A stretch of DNA of 37,322 nucleotides from NCBI GenBank assembly GCA_003559735.1, contig PWKN01000016.1, forward strand, positions 1 through 37,322, read 5' to 3'. Position 1 is the first letter of the stretch; the number at the start of each line of letters is the position of its first letter. Source of the stretch: Bacteroidales bacterium (GTDB taxonomy: Bacteria > Bacteroidota > Bacteroidia > Bacteroidales > UBA7960). Position numbers and translations under genes: made by a program. This document shows, one piece after another, positions 8,946 to 18,071 of this stretch. The notes under the pieces are model-generated. The model had not been told where the DNA came from and ran no database searches. It worked only from the letters and a program-made list of their open reading frames with translations.

Positions 8946-9338
8946 ATGAGCGTTCTTAGAAAATTTACCCTCGAATACGGGTTTGCCACAACCCCAAAAC
9001 TGTTGTATACAGCGATCAGCACACCTGAGGGTTTATCGCGGTGGTTTGCCGATATGGTAGTGACAGAGGATGATGTGTTTTGCTTCAAGTGGGAAGGATC
9101 AGAACAAAAAGCACGACTGATTGACTGCAAGGAGAATGAATTTGTTCATTTTCAGTGGATTGATGAGTTTGGCCAGGATGATGACACGCCATTCATTGAG
9201 ATGCGTATTCACAATGAACCGGTATCTTCAGAGCTGGCATTGATCATTACTGATTATGCGGAGGACTCAGATCTTGATTTTAACAAGCGTTTATGGGACA
9301 GCCAGGTGAGAAAACTTCAGCGGTTGTTCAATGCATGA
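8946..9338 (+). CDS. START-like/SRPBCC-fold domain protein
   Basis: A 130-aa soluble protein. The N-terminus RKFTLEYGFATTPKLLYTAISTPEGLSRWFADMV has the strand plus helix with a PxxLYxAIxTPEGLxxWFAD pattern of the AHSA1/START-like superfamily, and a long amphipathic C-terminal helix (KRLWDSQVRKLQRLFNA) closes the fold. Members make a deep cavity for hydrophobic ligands or act as co-chaperones. This short form is widespread in Bacteroidota, and its specific function is not known to me. It is a single gene between divergent and convergent neighbours, with 15 bases separating its stop from that of the aminotransferase gene. Confidence 0.83.
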   Translation: MSVLRKFTLEYGFATTPKLLYTAISTPEGLSRWFADMVVTEDDVFCFKWEGSEQKARLIDCKENEFVHFQWIDEFGQDDDTPFIEMRIHNEPVSSELALIITDYAEDSDLDFNKRLWDSQVRKLQRLFNA

Positions 9339-9353
9339 GCGCGAAACGTTTTT

Positions 9354-10832
9354 TCAGGGCTGTGGCAGAATGAACCAGTCTTTTATCTTTACTGAATAAT
9401 CACCCGGAGCGTTTTTGTGCAGATATTCGTTCTTTCGCGGCAAGTATGTGTATGCTTGTTCCCACAGTTTGTAGTTTTTCTGTATCTCCTTCAATGCGTG
9501 CACGATGAAGTGCATTTCATCGTTTGTCATTGTTGGATGGATGGATATTCTGACCCATCCCGGCTTATCAGACAGGTCGCCGGTGTTGATCTTGCTGGTA
9601 ATCTGTTTTGACAGGTCATAATCGACATTGAGCAGATAATGCCCATATGTTCCCGCACAGGCACATCCCCCCCGTGCCTGTATGCCAAACCTGTCGCTGA
9701 GCAGCTTAACCACCAGGTTGTAGTGGATGTTGCTGTAATAGAATGATACGATCCCCAGCCGTTGTTCAACATTATCAGCCATAATCTGCACATCAGGGAT
9801 GCTCCGTATTCCAGGCAGCAATATGTCCAGCAACTCCTCTTCCCTTCGCCGTATGTTGTCAGTGCCCATCTGGTTTTTCAGGTCTATGCACAAAGCGGTA
9901 CGGATTGCCTGCATAAACCCTGGTGTTCCACCATCTTCGCGGGCTTCAATGTCATCAATGTATTTATACTCACCCCATGGATTTGTCCAGTCAACCGTTC
10001 CGCCACCCGGGTTGTCAGGGATTTTGCTGTTGTAAAATGAAGAATCAAAGATCAGCACCCCCGGACCACCTGGTCCACCTAAAAACTTATGTGGCGAAAA
10101 CAACACAGCATCCAGCTTTTTCAACGGGTCTTCCGGATGCATATCTATGTCTGCATAAGGTGCCGATGCTGCATAATCTGCAATGCATACGCCACCGTGT
10201 TCGTGCATGATCCGGGCCAGTTCATGGATGGGGGTTTCAATGCCGGTTACATTGCTGCACGCAGTAAATGATCCGATCTTTAACTTGCGGCTGCTGAATT
10301 TCTCCAGTTCCCTGCGCAGCTCACTGGTGTTGACCAGCATATCAGGGCCAGGCATCAGCTGAACCACGTCTGCGATGGTCTCATACCATGATGTGTGGTT
10401 GCTGTGGTGCTCCATATGGGAAATAAATACCACAGGCCGTTCTCCGTCCTTCAAACATGGCCTTTGTGCCAGCTCACCACAAACGCGGAGTCCCAGCATT
10501 CGCTGAAACTTGTTGACAACCGTGGTCATTCCGGTTCCTGCCGTGATGATCACATCATCTTTGCTGGCGTTCACGTGTGCCTTGATCAGACGGTGGGCTT
10601 GCTGATAGGCAATGGTCATCAAGGTACCCGTTTCGCTTGCCTCGGTGTGTGTGTTGGCAACAAACGGACCAAAACGTTCTGTAATCACCCGCTCAATTGG
10701 CCTGTACAACCGTCCGCTTGCAATCCAGTCGGCGTAAACGATCCGTTGTGTTCCATACGGACTCTCATATGTCTGGTCTATCCCGATGATCTCCCGCCTG
10801 AAGGGCTCAAAATATTTTTCCAGGGAAGTCAT
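9354..10832 (-). CDS. Class V aminotransferase, cysteine desulfurase-like
   Basis: A 492-aa PLP-dependent protein, longer than the roughly 405 aa of SufS. It has NTHTEASETGTLMT near residue 60 (a class V substrate/PLP region), ITAGTGMTTVVNKF (phosphate-binding turn), HMEHHSNHTSW, FSPHKFLGGPGGPG with the PLP lysine K249, and RGGCACAGTYGHYLL, which places a Cys pair where SufS-type enzymes carry the persulfide cysteine. Cysteine desulfurase or selenocysteine-lyase-like activity is plausible but unproven; the family also includes epimerases and kynureninase-like enzymes. It is a single gene with a good promoter at 10848-10876 and no Fe-S genes beside it. Confidence 0.85.
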   Translation of the reverse strand: MTSLEKYFEPFRREIIGIDQTYESPYGTQRIVYADWIASGRLYRPIERVITERFGPFVANTHTEASETGTLMTIAYQQAHRLIKAHVNASKDDVIITAGTGMTTVVNKFQRMLGLRVCGELAQRPCLKDGERPVVFISHMEHHSNHTSWYETIADVVQLMPGPDMLVNTSELRRELEKFSSRKLKIGSFTACSNVTGIETPIHELARIMHEHGGVCIADYAASAPYADIDMHPEDPLKKLDAVLFSPHKFLGGPGGPGVLIFDSSFYNSKIPDNPGGGTVDWTNPWGEYKYIDDIEAREDGGTPGFMQAIRTALCIDLKNQMGTDNIRRREEELLDILLPGIRSIPDVQIMADNVEQRLGIVSFYYSNIHYNLVVKLLSDRFGIQARGGCACAGTYGHYLLNVDYDLSKQITSKINTGDLSDKPGWVRISIHPTMTNDEMHFIVHALKEIQKNYKLWEQAYTYLPRKNEYLHKNAPGDYSVKIKDWFILPQP

Positions 10833-10847
10833 AAAGAACTATTTGCG

Positions 10848-10876
10848 CAAATATACATGTTTTTTTTCATGCCAAA
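10848..10876 (-). promoter_or_regulatory. Promoter of the class V aminotransferase gene
   Basis: The minus strand reads TTTG, 17 bases, then TATATTTG, giving both the -33 and -7 boxes. The downstream half of the -7 box is part of a 14-base perfect palindrome, TATTTGCGCAAATA (10840-10853), so a symmetric regulator could cover the transcription start. Confidence 0.55.
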
Positions 10877-11199
10877 TGATGGTGGGTTTTTATGTCGTGT
10901 CAGCCGGATGAGCAACGCAATGCTGGAAGAAATGCTTCGAAACTCAAAGCAAATCCGTACTTTTGAGGCCAGGGTAAACAATGCAATTGTTCATTTGTTT
11001 AAAATAGTACCTGTATCACAGATGCACATCAATCAGTTGGAGCGAGGCGAGGAAACCCGCAGGGATAGCATTCTTTTTCAAGGCTTTCGCAACGAAGTTT
11101 TCAATTTGTCAATAATGCACTGCATATACAGGTGTTGTTTGGAATAGTTTTTGCGCAATTTAGGTGATGAGCTGCAGTCACATATAAAACCAACGTGTT
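10856..11199. other. Intergenic region with no convincing gene
   Basis: This 344-base divergent spacer holds a TAnnTTTG match (TACTTTTG, 10958-10965, plus strand), which could serve the barrel-fusion gene with a leader of about 235 bases. A 79-codon plus-strand frame from 10908 to 11147 is open, but it has no recognisable motif and overlaps the putative promoter, so I do not call it a gene. No RNA structure was recognised. Confidence 0.4.
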
Positions 11200-14100
11200 A
11201 TGTACATACAACGTATCAAAGGTTTCATAACAAGCTTGCTTGTGCTTATTGTGATACTGATTATGGTCCCTTCAGAGGGATTTGGCCAGTATTTTGGTCG
11301 TAATAAGCCAAGCTATCAACGCTTCGACTTCAAAATGCATCAGACTCCGCACTTCGATATATATCATTATTTTGAAGATGATTCTGTTGTGCAGGCAGTA
11401 GCCAACATGTATGAGAAGTGGTATCTACGGCATCAGAAAATTTTTCTTGACACCTTTGATACCAGGAATCCCATACTGGTGTATGCCAATCATCCTGATT
11501 TTCAGCAAACGACTGCCATTGGTGGCATGATCGGTATTGGTACGCTCGGTGTTACTGAGGCGCTTAAGAACAGAGTTGTCTCACCAATCCTGGAAACCAA
11601 TGCACAGACAGACCATGTGATCGGGCACGAGCTGGTGCACGTTTTTCAATTTCGGGCAATGTTCATTGATGATTCCCTCTCACTGAATTCCATCAGGAAC
11701 CTCCCGCTCTGGCTTGTGGAGGGAATGGCTGAATATTTTTCAGTTGGCAGTGTGGATGCCCATACGTCAATGATTATGCGTGATGCCATTCACCAGGACA
11801 AGTTTCCGACACTTCGCGACATGTCGCGTGGTTATGAATACAATCCGTATCGGTACGGACATGCATTTGTGGCCTTTTTTGGGCGTACCTGGGGTGATTC
11901 CCTTATTGCACCTTTGTTTTCAGAAACGGCAAAGTTTGGCTATGAACGGGCCATTGAAAGGGTGGTGGGTCTCGGTCAGCGAACCATATCCAATTTATGG
12001 AAAACGGCTACTGAAACCCATTATTCTGCGTTTCTGAACGACACAACCATGCATTTCCCGACCGGCAGTAAAATATTATCGCCCGATAATTCCGGCTCAC
12101 TCAACATCAGCCCATCCATTAGTCCGGACGGAACAAAGGTGGCATTCTTTTCAGAGCGCGATTTGTTGTCAATCGATCTGTTTCTGGCTGATGCAAAGAC
12201 AGGCGATATCTTACGAAAACTGGCCAGTGCCACACGTTCGGGCGATATTGACGGGTACAATTTTTTTGAGTCAATGGGTACCTGGTCGCCTGACGGGAAA
12301 AAGTTTATCCACGTAGCGGTAAAGCAGGGCAGGAACCAGATCGTCATCGTAGATGTCGACCGTCCGCGGCGCACCCGCGAAATCAGTGTCCCGGGCGTGC
12401 CATCACTCAATAATCCGGCATGGTCGCCGGATGGCAAATACCTCGTGTTCAACGGACTGGTTGATGGGCGATCGGACCTCTTCCGTTTTGACCTGCAGAC
12501 AAAAGAAGTTACCCGTCTTACAAACGACAGATATTCATACATCCACGCCTCCTTTTCGCCCGATGGGAGATACCTGGCATTTTCAACCGACCGGCCGCAA
12601 ACAGCACAAAAGGGTGATAAGCTGAACCTGCATATGAACCTGGCGATCATGGACCTTGAAGATCCTGACCGTCCCATAAAAGTGCTGGATGTGTTTCCCG
12701 GTGCCGAAAACATCAATCCGGTGTACACTCCGGAGCAGGATGCCATCTACTTTCTGACCAACAGGGACGGATTTCGTAACCTGTACCTGGTTGAACCGGA
12801 ACAGGGTGATGTGTACCGTCTGACCAATTATTATACCGGTATCAGCGGCATCACCCATATGACACCCGCCATCAGTGTTGCCCGCGAAACAGGCGAAGTG
12901 GTCTACAGTCATTACCAGGAAGGTGCCTACTCTGTTTATCGTGCCCATCCCGACGAATTTGAACGATTGAAAGCAGACCCCATGGAGCTGGATATGCGCG
13001 CTGCTACCCTTCCTCCGCTTGATCCGCCCCTGCCCACCATCGTCGATGCCAGTCTGCAGGTGGAGCCGATGGAACCCATTCTGCCAGAAGATGCATTTGA
13101 AGAGAAGCCGTATGACGGACGATTTGGACTGACATTTGTTGGCAGCTCTGGTGTCGGTGTGGCAACAAACCGTTTCGGGACAGGAGTGGCAGGGGGCGTG
13201 AGCCTTATGTTCAGTGATATTCTCGGCGACAACCAATTGTTCACCACACTGGCAGTCAATGGAGAGATATATGATTTTGGTGCCATGGTGGGGTATCTCA
13301 ATCAAAAGCACCGGATCAACTGGGGGGGGACAATCTCACATATTCCCTATCCGTTCAGCATGCTCCGTTTTACACAGGATACGTTGATGACAGATGAGGG
13401 ACCGGTAAGGGTAGACAACCTGCAGTTGCTTACACAGCGTACCTTTGAAGACCAGATCAGTGCCTTTGCCTTTTATCCCATTTCTACCACACGCCGCATA
13501 GAGGCCGGTGCCAGTCTGTCATTTTACTATTTCCGCATTGATGCGATCAATAATTACTACTACCAGGGGTTCAGGGTGGGAGAAGAGCGTGAGCGACTGA
13601 GTGCACCCGACGGATTTAACCTGCAGCGCGTGAACATTGCCTATGTCGGCGACAATTCATACTTCGGAATGGCATCGCCAATGGCCGGACACCGTTACAG
13701 GCTGAGTGGCGAACGGATGTTTGGTGAGGTAAACATGTATAACGTAACGGCCGACTATCGTCGGTACATCAGGGCACACCCGTTTACCTTCGCCATGCGC
13801 GGAATTCACTATGGCCGGTATGGCGACGATGCCGATACGGGACGACTTTTCTATCCGCTCTATCTCGGCTATCCGGGCTTTGTGAGGGGATATGATTATT
13901 CTACCCTGCGGCAGATCGAGTCTACATTTGATGGTGGCTTCGGTTTTGAACAATTGCTGGGGAGCAAGGTGTTGCTTGGCGGACTGGAAGTGCGGGTGCC
14001 GTTTACCGGACCTGAACAGCTGGCTCTGATATCGAGTGGTTTCTTCTTTACCGAACTTGCGTTGTTTCTTGACGCTGGCGTGGCGTGGACAGGTGATACC

Positions 14101-14286
14101 AGGATAACCCTCGACAGATCAAAAGGGCTGCAACCAGGATACCGTTACCCGGTATTCAGCACGGGGGCTTCCCTTCGTTTCAACCTCTTTGGAGCCCTGA
14201 TACTCGAACCATACCTTGCATTTCCCTTCCATACGCGTGGTATCCAGGAAGGTGTATGGGGACTGAACTTCCTGCCGGGATGGTAA
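11200..14286 (+). CDS. Peptidase-MA-like/beta-propeller/Omp85-like barrel fusion
   Basis: A 1028-aa envelope protein with a signal peptide (1-29). Residues about 40-285 look like a gluzincin peptidase of the MA-like type: H143-E-L-V-H147 followed by WLVEGMAEYFS, which supplies the third ligand glutamate. Residues about 300-590 carry PD40/TolB-like propeller repeats (SISPDGTKVAFFS, WSPDGKKFIHVAV, WSPDGKYLVFNG, FSPDGRYLAFSTD). From about 640 onward come alternating beta strands, ending in a pattern with V895-R-G-Y898, resembling the VRGY/F loop of Omp85 barrels. The protein therefore appears to be a surface or periplasmic zinc peptidase tethered to a barrel. The barrel call rests on strand pattern and this motif. 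It converges with the next gene, 4 bases apart. The substrate is unknown. Confidence 0.82.
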   Translation: MYIQRIKGFITSLLVLIVILIMVPSEGFGQYFGRNKPSYQRFDFKMHQTPHFDIYHYFEDDSVVQAVANMYEKWYLRHQKIFLDTFDTRNPILVYANHPDFQQTTAIGGMIGIGTLGVTEALKNRVVSPILETNAQTDHVIGHELVHVFQFRAMFIDDSLSLNSIRNLPLWLVEGMAEYFSVGSVDAHTSMIMRDAIHQDKFPTLRDMSRGYEYNPYRYGHAFVAFFGRTWGDSLIAPLFSETAKFGYERAIERVVGLGQRTISNLWKTATETHYSAFLNDTTMHFPTGSKILSPDNSGSLNISPSISPDGTKVAFFSERDLLSIDLFLADAKTGDILRKLASATRSGDIDGYNFFESMGTWSPDGKKFIHVAVKQGRNQIVIVDVDRPRRTREISVPGVPSLNNPAWSPDGKYLVFNGLVDGRSDLFRFDLQTKEVTRLTNDRYSYIHASFSPDGRYLAFSTDRPQTAQKGDKLNLHMNLAIMDLEDPDRPIKVLDVFPGAENINPVYTPEQDAIYFLTNRDGFRNLYLVEPEQGDVYRLTNYYTGISGITHMTPAISVARETGEVVYSHYQEGAYSVYRAHPDEFERLKADPMELDMRAATLPPLDPPLPTIVDASLQVEPMEPILPEDAFEEKPYDGRFGLTFVGSSGVGVATNRFGTGVAGGVSLMFSDILGDNQLFTTLAVNGEIYDFGAMVGYLNQKHRINWGGTISHIPYPFSMLRFTQDTLMTDEGPVRVDNLQLLTQRTFEDQISAFAFYPISTTRRIEAGASLSFYYFRIDAINNYYYQGFRVGEERERLSAPDGFNLQRVNIAYVGDNSYFGMASPMAGHRYRLSGERMFGEVNMYNVTADYRRYIRAHPFTFAMRGIHYGRYGDDADTGRLFYPLYLGYPGFVRGYDYSTLRQIESTFDGGFGFEQLLGSKVLLGGLEVRVPFTGPEQLALISSGFFFTELALFLDAGVAWTGDTRITLDRSKGLQPGYRYPVFSTGASLRFNLFGALILEPYLAFPFHTRGIQEGVWGLNFLPGW

Positions 14287-14290
14287 TGTT

Positions 14291-16372
14291 CTAAAAGCGC
14301 AATCGCACCTGCACCTTTAGCTCTGTGCGTGTATTGCCCTCAATAAGGTCAAGTCCGCTGCCAACAGAATCCCTGTTCGCATACCAGGTTTGTGCCAGGC
14401 GCGCATACAGGTCAACCTGCCGGTGTACCCTGTATCTGGCAAGGAGGTATGTGCGCGACCCTTTATCAGAATAGAAGGGGAAAGAAAATGCATACAACAC
14501 ATCGTGTTCATAGGCATATATCCTTGAATCAAAACCACAGGTGCCGAACAGGGCATAACGGATGGTGAGGGCGATCGGACTGCCAGGATTGCGGTAGAGG
14601 ATGTCGGTATAGAGCAGGTATCCTTTCTGTTTCGTTTCTCCGTGATGATACCGCATCACTTCAAGCCTGTTTCGCATCGATAGCGATGGGGTGAATGGAA
14701 AACCAACATGCAGCCTGTATTGTGTCCTGTTGGCTTGCAGGGTGTGCCGTATCATTGCCGGTTCGTTTGTATTCAGGGGTTTGGATTTGCGGCGATAACG
14801 GGCGATAAGTTCCACATTGCGTGCCGGACGGTAGTGGATGTTCAACAGGTAGTCGCTGCCCTGTCCGGGCATGTGGACCCGGTACTTCATCCAGGGAAAA
14901 CGGAAGTGATCGGCAAAAAAACTGAGCCTTAACCGTGGTGATGGCCGAATGGCCAACCCCACATAAAGACCTTCCTCATTCTGCACCCTGGTGTTCTCCC
15001 CAAAGGCGGCCGATAATGGTGCCTGGTAGGCTTTATCGTAACGGCGGTGTGCCATGGACAGGGAAACCATCGGATGCAGTCCGACCATCAGTCCGTTGAG
15101 AAAAGCCATACGTCCGTTTCCGCTCAAGGCTGTTTCCCCGAAAAAGCTGACATTCCGTGCAAGGTAATTGTAGTCGATGCTGACGCAGGCGGACTGGTTG
15201 CTGCTGAAGTCAAACTGATTGTAAAATGAAAGATTGCGCCGGAAGTCTGCTTCAAGTTTCATTTTGCATACAGTCAGGCCAATTGCGGCCTGCGCTCCCT
15301 GATATGTAACATTCCCTCCAATGATCGTTTCTCTCACCGCATTTTTCCCTTCCAGTTCGCCCGGAGTACGATGAAGTCCGGATTGCCGCAGGCTGCTGAT
15401 CACCGGGACCCCGTCCTGGGTTTCGTCAGACTGTGCGATGGTGGCATCGCGCCGCTTGCCCGAATAGAATGTGGTGATCTCAAATTGTCCCACCGCGACG
15501 GTGGCACCCAGTCCGCGCATAAAATTATTTTCGTCGACAGCCGTGTATTGCCGCAGTCCCTGCCCGTTTTTTTTTATCCCAATGGCCTCACTGCTTTTAC
15601 CGAATGTCAGCCCCGTCCACAAACACAGTCCCTGACCGAACTGCACCTGGAAGTCGCCTGCCGAGAATGCCTTTAACCTGCCAAGGTCACGCAGGTGAAG
15701 GTGGGCAGAATAAAAATCAAAGCCCTTGGGTTGTGACCCGCGGAAAAACTCTTCACCCGGGTCTTTTTCCGCGGTAAATCCAAGGCTGATATTCCGGTAA
15801 TACGTATACCTGTAGCGGGTGTATAGTCTGTACGGACTTCCCGCATAACGGGTGTCCGGTTTCTCCTCATCGTCCCCTGGTCCGGCAGGGGAGAAGCCTT
15901 TTTGCTCTTCCAGCAACCGTTGGTAGCGCATAAAAAACACATTTTCCCCGTCACTGAACAGGTTTTCCAGGCGAAAATGGCGGGTGTCGTCCCTCGTGTC
16001 AACCGTCACAAAGGGCAGAACCGACCGGATGGTCTGCAGGTCAAAGGCCTCTATTGTTTGCAGTTCGTATATGCTGACCAGCCGTCCGTGATCCCCTATG
16101 TGTTGAAGCAGGTTATGGATCTGGATCTCGTTGAGCATGAATAATTGTCTGAGGTCTGCCCTGGTTGCACTGTTCAGGTTCACAGGGTGTGCATGCAGCC
16201 ACTCCAGCTGTTCCGACAGTGACGCATGATCCGTTTCCATTCCATCAGTCTCCTCCAGCAGGCTCTCAATATGATGCAGCAGCAATTCCTCGCTGTCGTC
16301 CTGCGCAACAGACTGAAAGACGATCCCGGATAGCAGCAATGCCAGCAAGATGCTTGTGTTGTTCCATCCCAT
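14291..16372 (-). CDS. Helix-hairpin-helix protein with a predicted outer-membrane barrel
   Basis: The product is 693 aa from the ATG at 16372, where a clean signal peptide begins (MGWNNTSILLALLLSGI, cleaved after SVAQ). Upstream in-frame ATGs at 16426 and 16486 would bury it. After an acidic helical segment, residues about 65-125 hold tandem ComEA-like helix-hairpin-helix motifs (HPVNLNSATRADLRQLFML, then RLVSIYELQTIEAFDLQTI). The rest is rich in alternating aromatic strands (LRLSFFADHFRF, YRLHVGFPF) and ends in VQVRLRF with a terminal Phe, typical of outer-membrane barrels. Helix-hairpin-helix elements usually bind DNA, which is odd for a periplasm-exposed domain. It follows the PorV/PorQ-like gene on the same strand, 213 bases away, and is probably functionally linked. 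Role unknown. Confidence 0.82.
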   Translation of the reverse strand: MGWNNTSILLALLLSGIVFQSVAQDDSEELLLHHIESLLEETDGMETDHASLSEQLEWLHAHPVNLNSATRADLRQLFMLNEIQIHNLLQHIGDHGRLVSIYELQTIEAFDLQTIRSVLPFVTVDTRDDTRHFRLENLFSDGENVFFMRYQRLLEEQKGFSPAGPGDDEEKPDTRYAGSPYRLYTRYRYTYYRNISLGFTAEKDPGEEFFRGSQPKGFDFYSAHLHLRDLGRLKAFSAGDFQVQFGQGLCLWTGLTFGKSSEAIGIKKNGQGLRQYTAVDENNFMRGLGATVAVGQFEITTFYSGKRRDATIAQSDETQDGVPVISSLRQSGLHRTPGELEGKNAVRETIIGGNVTYQGAQAAIGLTVCKMKLEADFRRNLSFYNQFDFSSNQSACVSIDYNYLARNVSFFGETALSGNGRMAFLNGLMVGLHPMVSLSMAHRRYDKAYQAPLSAAFGENTRVQNEEGLYVGLAIRPSPRLRLSFFADHFRFPWMKYRVHMPGQGSDYLLNIHYRPARNVELIARYRRKSKPLNTNEPAMIRHTLQANRTQYRLHVGFPFTPSLSMRNRLEVMRYHHGETKQKGYLLYTDILYRNPGSPIALTIRYALFGTCGFDSRIYAYEHDVLYAFSFPFYSDKGSRTYLLARYRVHRQVDLYARLAQTWYANRDSVGSGLDLIEGNTRTELKVQVRLRF

Positions 16373-16585
16373 TGTGCTGGTCCCATTTCTGGTGGAATAA
16401 GTGAAATATGATGTGCCGATGGTCATATTGTCTGCTGTATTGGGAGTCCTGTAAACCAGCGGTATCGTTTCAGGTGCCTGAAACACCAGTCTGAATGATT
16501 TGTGCGTGTCATTCAGTTCAGATGCAAGGCATCGGGAACCGCCGCAGGATTTGCATATCTTTGTTTTCCTCAGAAATGGAGCAGC

Positions 16586-17437
16586 TTAATGTCTGCGCCT
16601 GTTAAAATGGTACACAACACCCGCCTGGGGAGAATACCCCAGTATGTAATGGTATGATGTTGCAATATCGATTTGCCATTGACCGGTACGGAGTCCGAAC
16701 CCAAACGTATTTTGTACCGGGTTGGTGCTGATGCCTGCACGGACAAACATCTCCCCACGGAAATTGTATTCCAGTCCTGCCCTGGCTGTCAGGTCGTGAT
16801 GGATCTCTTTTTCTGCTTCAACGCAGAGCAGCAGGTAATCAGAAAAGGTGTATGCCAGTCCGGTGCGTATAATTGTGGGGATCCTTTCTGCCCTGTTCAG
16901 GTACCCGTATCTCACTATGACTGTCCGCATAGGATTAAACAGGTGCACCCCGATATGGAGATCTGGGATCACTTCACAGATCAGTCCCATTTCTGCGACC
17001 AGAGTTCCCTTTTTTGCATATCCGTCACCCAGGGCAACATATAGGTGGTTCAGTTTGATGCCGGCCGACAGTTTATCACCAAACTGCCGTGCATAGGATA
17101 ATCCGGCGGTTCTCTCGTGGTAAAGGTGGTTGCCAAAGTGGGTGAGGGCGAATCCAAAGGTGCCTGTGGATGCAGGGATAAGGCAGGCAATTGCTGCCAT
17201 CGACATCTCCGCTGCCATGAACCGGTTTTCGGTATGAAGTGCGACCGCCGGCTGCTCCAGTTTTGCGGTGCCGGCCTGGTTATTCGTGATGGCCCACAGG
17301 TCGAATAGTGCAGCCGAGGCATTTGCCATTCCCGCTGTCCGCGCCCCGGCTGTCACGCTGCCTGCCTGCGCATCCGGCAAACAGGCCGGGGACAGAAAAA
17401 AAATAATGAGCAGATGGGAGTGGCGCACGAACAACAT
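16586..17437 (-). CDS. PorV/PorQ-like outer-membrane barrel protein
   Basis: A 283-aa protein with a signal peptide (1-25). The mature start GARTAGMANASAALFDLWAI, followed by TNNQAG, is the typical opening of PorV/PorQ/FadL-related Bacteroidota barrels (GARxxGMGxASVAL, NNxAGLA). Strands such as GLSYARQF, GIKLNHLYVALGDGYAKKG and VRAGISTNPVQNTFGFGL, and a C-terminus near VVYHF, fit a 12-14 strand barrel. It is shorter than PorV (about 380 aa) and PorQ (about 340 aa), so assignment to T9SS is uncertain. It could be a general lipid or solute channel, or a shuttle partner of the downstream helix-hairpin-helix protein. Confidence 0.78.
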   Translation of the reverse strand: MLFVRHSHLLIIFFLSPACLPDAQAGSVTAGARTAGMANASAALFDLWAITNNQAGTAKLEQPAVALHTENRFMAAEMSMAAIACLIPASTGTFGFALTHFGNHLYHERTAGLSYARQFGDKLSAGIKLNHLYVALGDGYAKKGTLVAEMGLICEVIPDLHIGVHLFNPMRTVIVRYGYLNRAERIPTIIRTGLAYTFSDYLLLCVEAEKEIHHDLTARAGLEYNFRGEMFVRAGISTNPVQNTFGFGLRTGQWQIDIATSYHYILGYSPQAGVVYHFNRRRH

Positions 17438-17519
17438 AAGCCGCTGTTTTTTTGCGCCAAAATAAAAATAATAAAGAAGAAATAAGAGTAATTAAATAAA
17501 TAAAAAAGCAACCGGTCTT

Positions 17520-17546
17520 AAAAAACCACCAGATGGCATATGTGGT
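17520..17546 (-). terminator. Weak intrinsic terminator after purE
   Basis: On the minus strand ACCAC and GTGGT form a 5-bp stem with a 12-base loop, followed by six T. It lies just downstream of the purE stop codon. The short stem makes it modest. Confidence 0.45.
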
Positions 17547-17558
17547 ATTTTATGCTGG

Positions 17559-18071
17559 TCACCCCACCCTGAAGCGAAACTGAGCATTTTTCAGTTCTTC
17601 ATTGGCTTTCACCACTTTTGTTTTCAGGTCTTTTTTGAATTGGACGAGCCGTTCGTGGATAGTGCTGTCTGATTGTGCCAGAATTTGCGTGGCGAGGATG
17701 GCAGCATTTCTTGCACCGTCAAGTGCCACAGTGGCAACGGGTATACCTGATGGCATCTGCAGGATCGACAGGATGCTGTCCCAACCATCGATGGATAATG
17801 ATGAGCGGACCGGGACACCGATCACCGGAAGAGTTGTTCCTGCCGCCACCACACCGGGCAGGTGTGCTGCTCCGCCGGCGCCTGCAATGATCACCCTTAT
17901 TCCCCGGTCACGGGCACTTTCAGAGAATTCCATCACGCGCTCCGGAGTACGGTGCGCCGACAATGCATTGATCTCAAATGGGATCTCCATCTCATCGAAG
18001 AATTTTGCAGCCTGTTCCATAACGGGCATATCTGTCGTGCTGCCCATAATAATGCTTACCAAAGGTTTCAT
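17559..18071 (-). CDS. purE: 5-(carboxyamino)imidazole ribonucleotide mutase
   Basis: PurE converts N5-CAIR to CAIR in purine synthesis. The product is 170 aa (family about 160-175). Motifs are IIMGSTTDMPVMEQA at the N-terminus (substrate loop, with T where S is commoner), NALSAHRTPERV with the catalytic histidine, and IAGAGGAAHLPGVVAA, followed by GVPVRSSLSIDGWDSILS and MPSGIPVATVALDGARNAA. The ATG at 18071 starts directly at MKPLVSIIMGS; an upstream in-frame start at 18107 would add 12 unmatched residues. No purK is adjacent. The nearest good -7 box is about 210 bases upstream, so the mRNA may have a long leader, in which I recognise no known riboswitch. Confidence 0.96.
   Translation of the reverse strand: MKPLVSIIMGSTTDMPVMEQAAKFFDEMEIPFEINALSAHRTPERVMEFSESARDRGIRVIIAGAGGAAHLPGVVAAGTTLPVIGVPVRSSLSIDGWDSILSILQMPSGIPVATVALDGARNAAILATQILAQSDSTIHERLVQFKKDLKTKVVKANEELKNAQFRFRVG

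Noticed and set aside
10395-11147. 250-codon open frame on the plus strand overlapping the aminotransferase gene
   Set aside because: Most of it is antisense to the aminotransferase gene. The free end (10908-11147) has no recognisable motif and includes a promoter-like box.
12021-13311. Two long minus-strand frames within the barrel-fusion gene
   Set aside because: Both are antisense shadows; the plus-strand gene has clear domains throughout.
16556-16563. TAnnTTTG match (TATCTTTG) on the plus strand
   Set aside because: No plus-strand gene follows; both neighbouring genes are on the minus strand.
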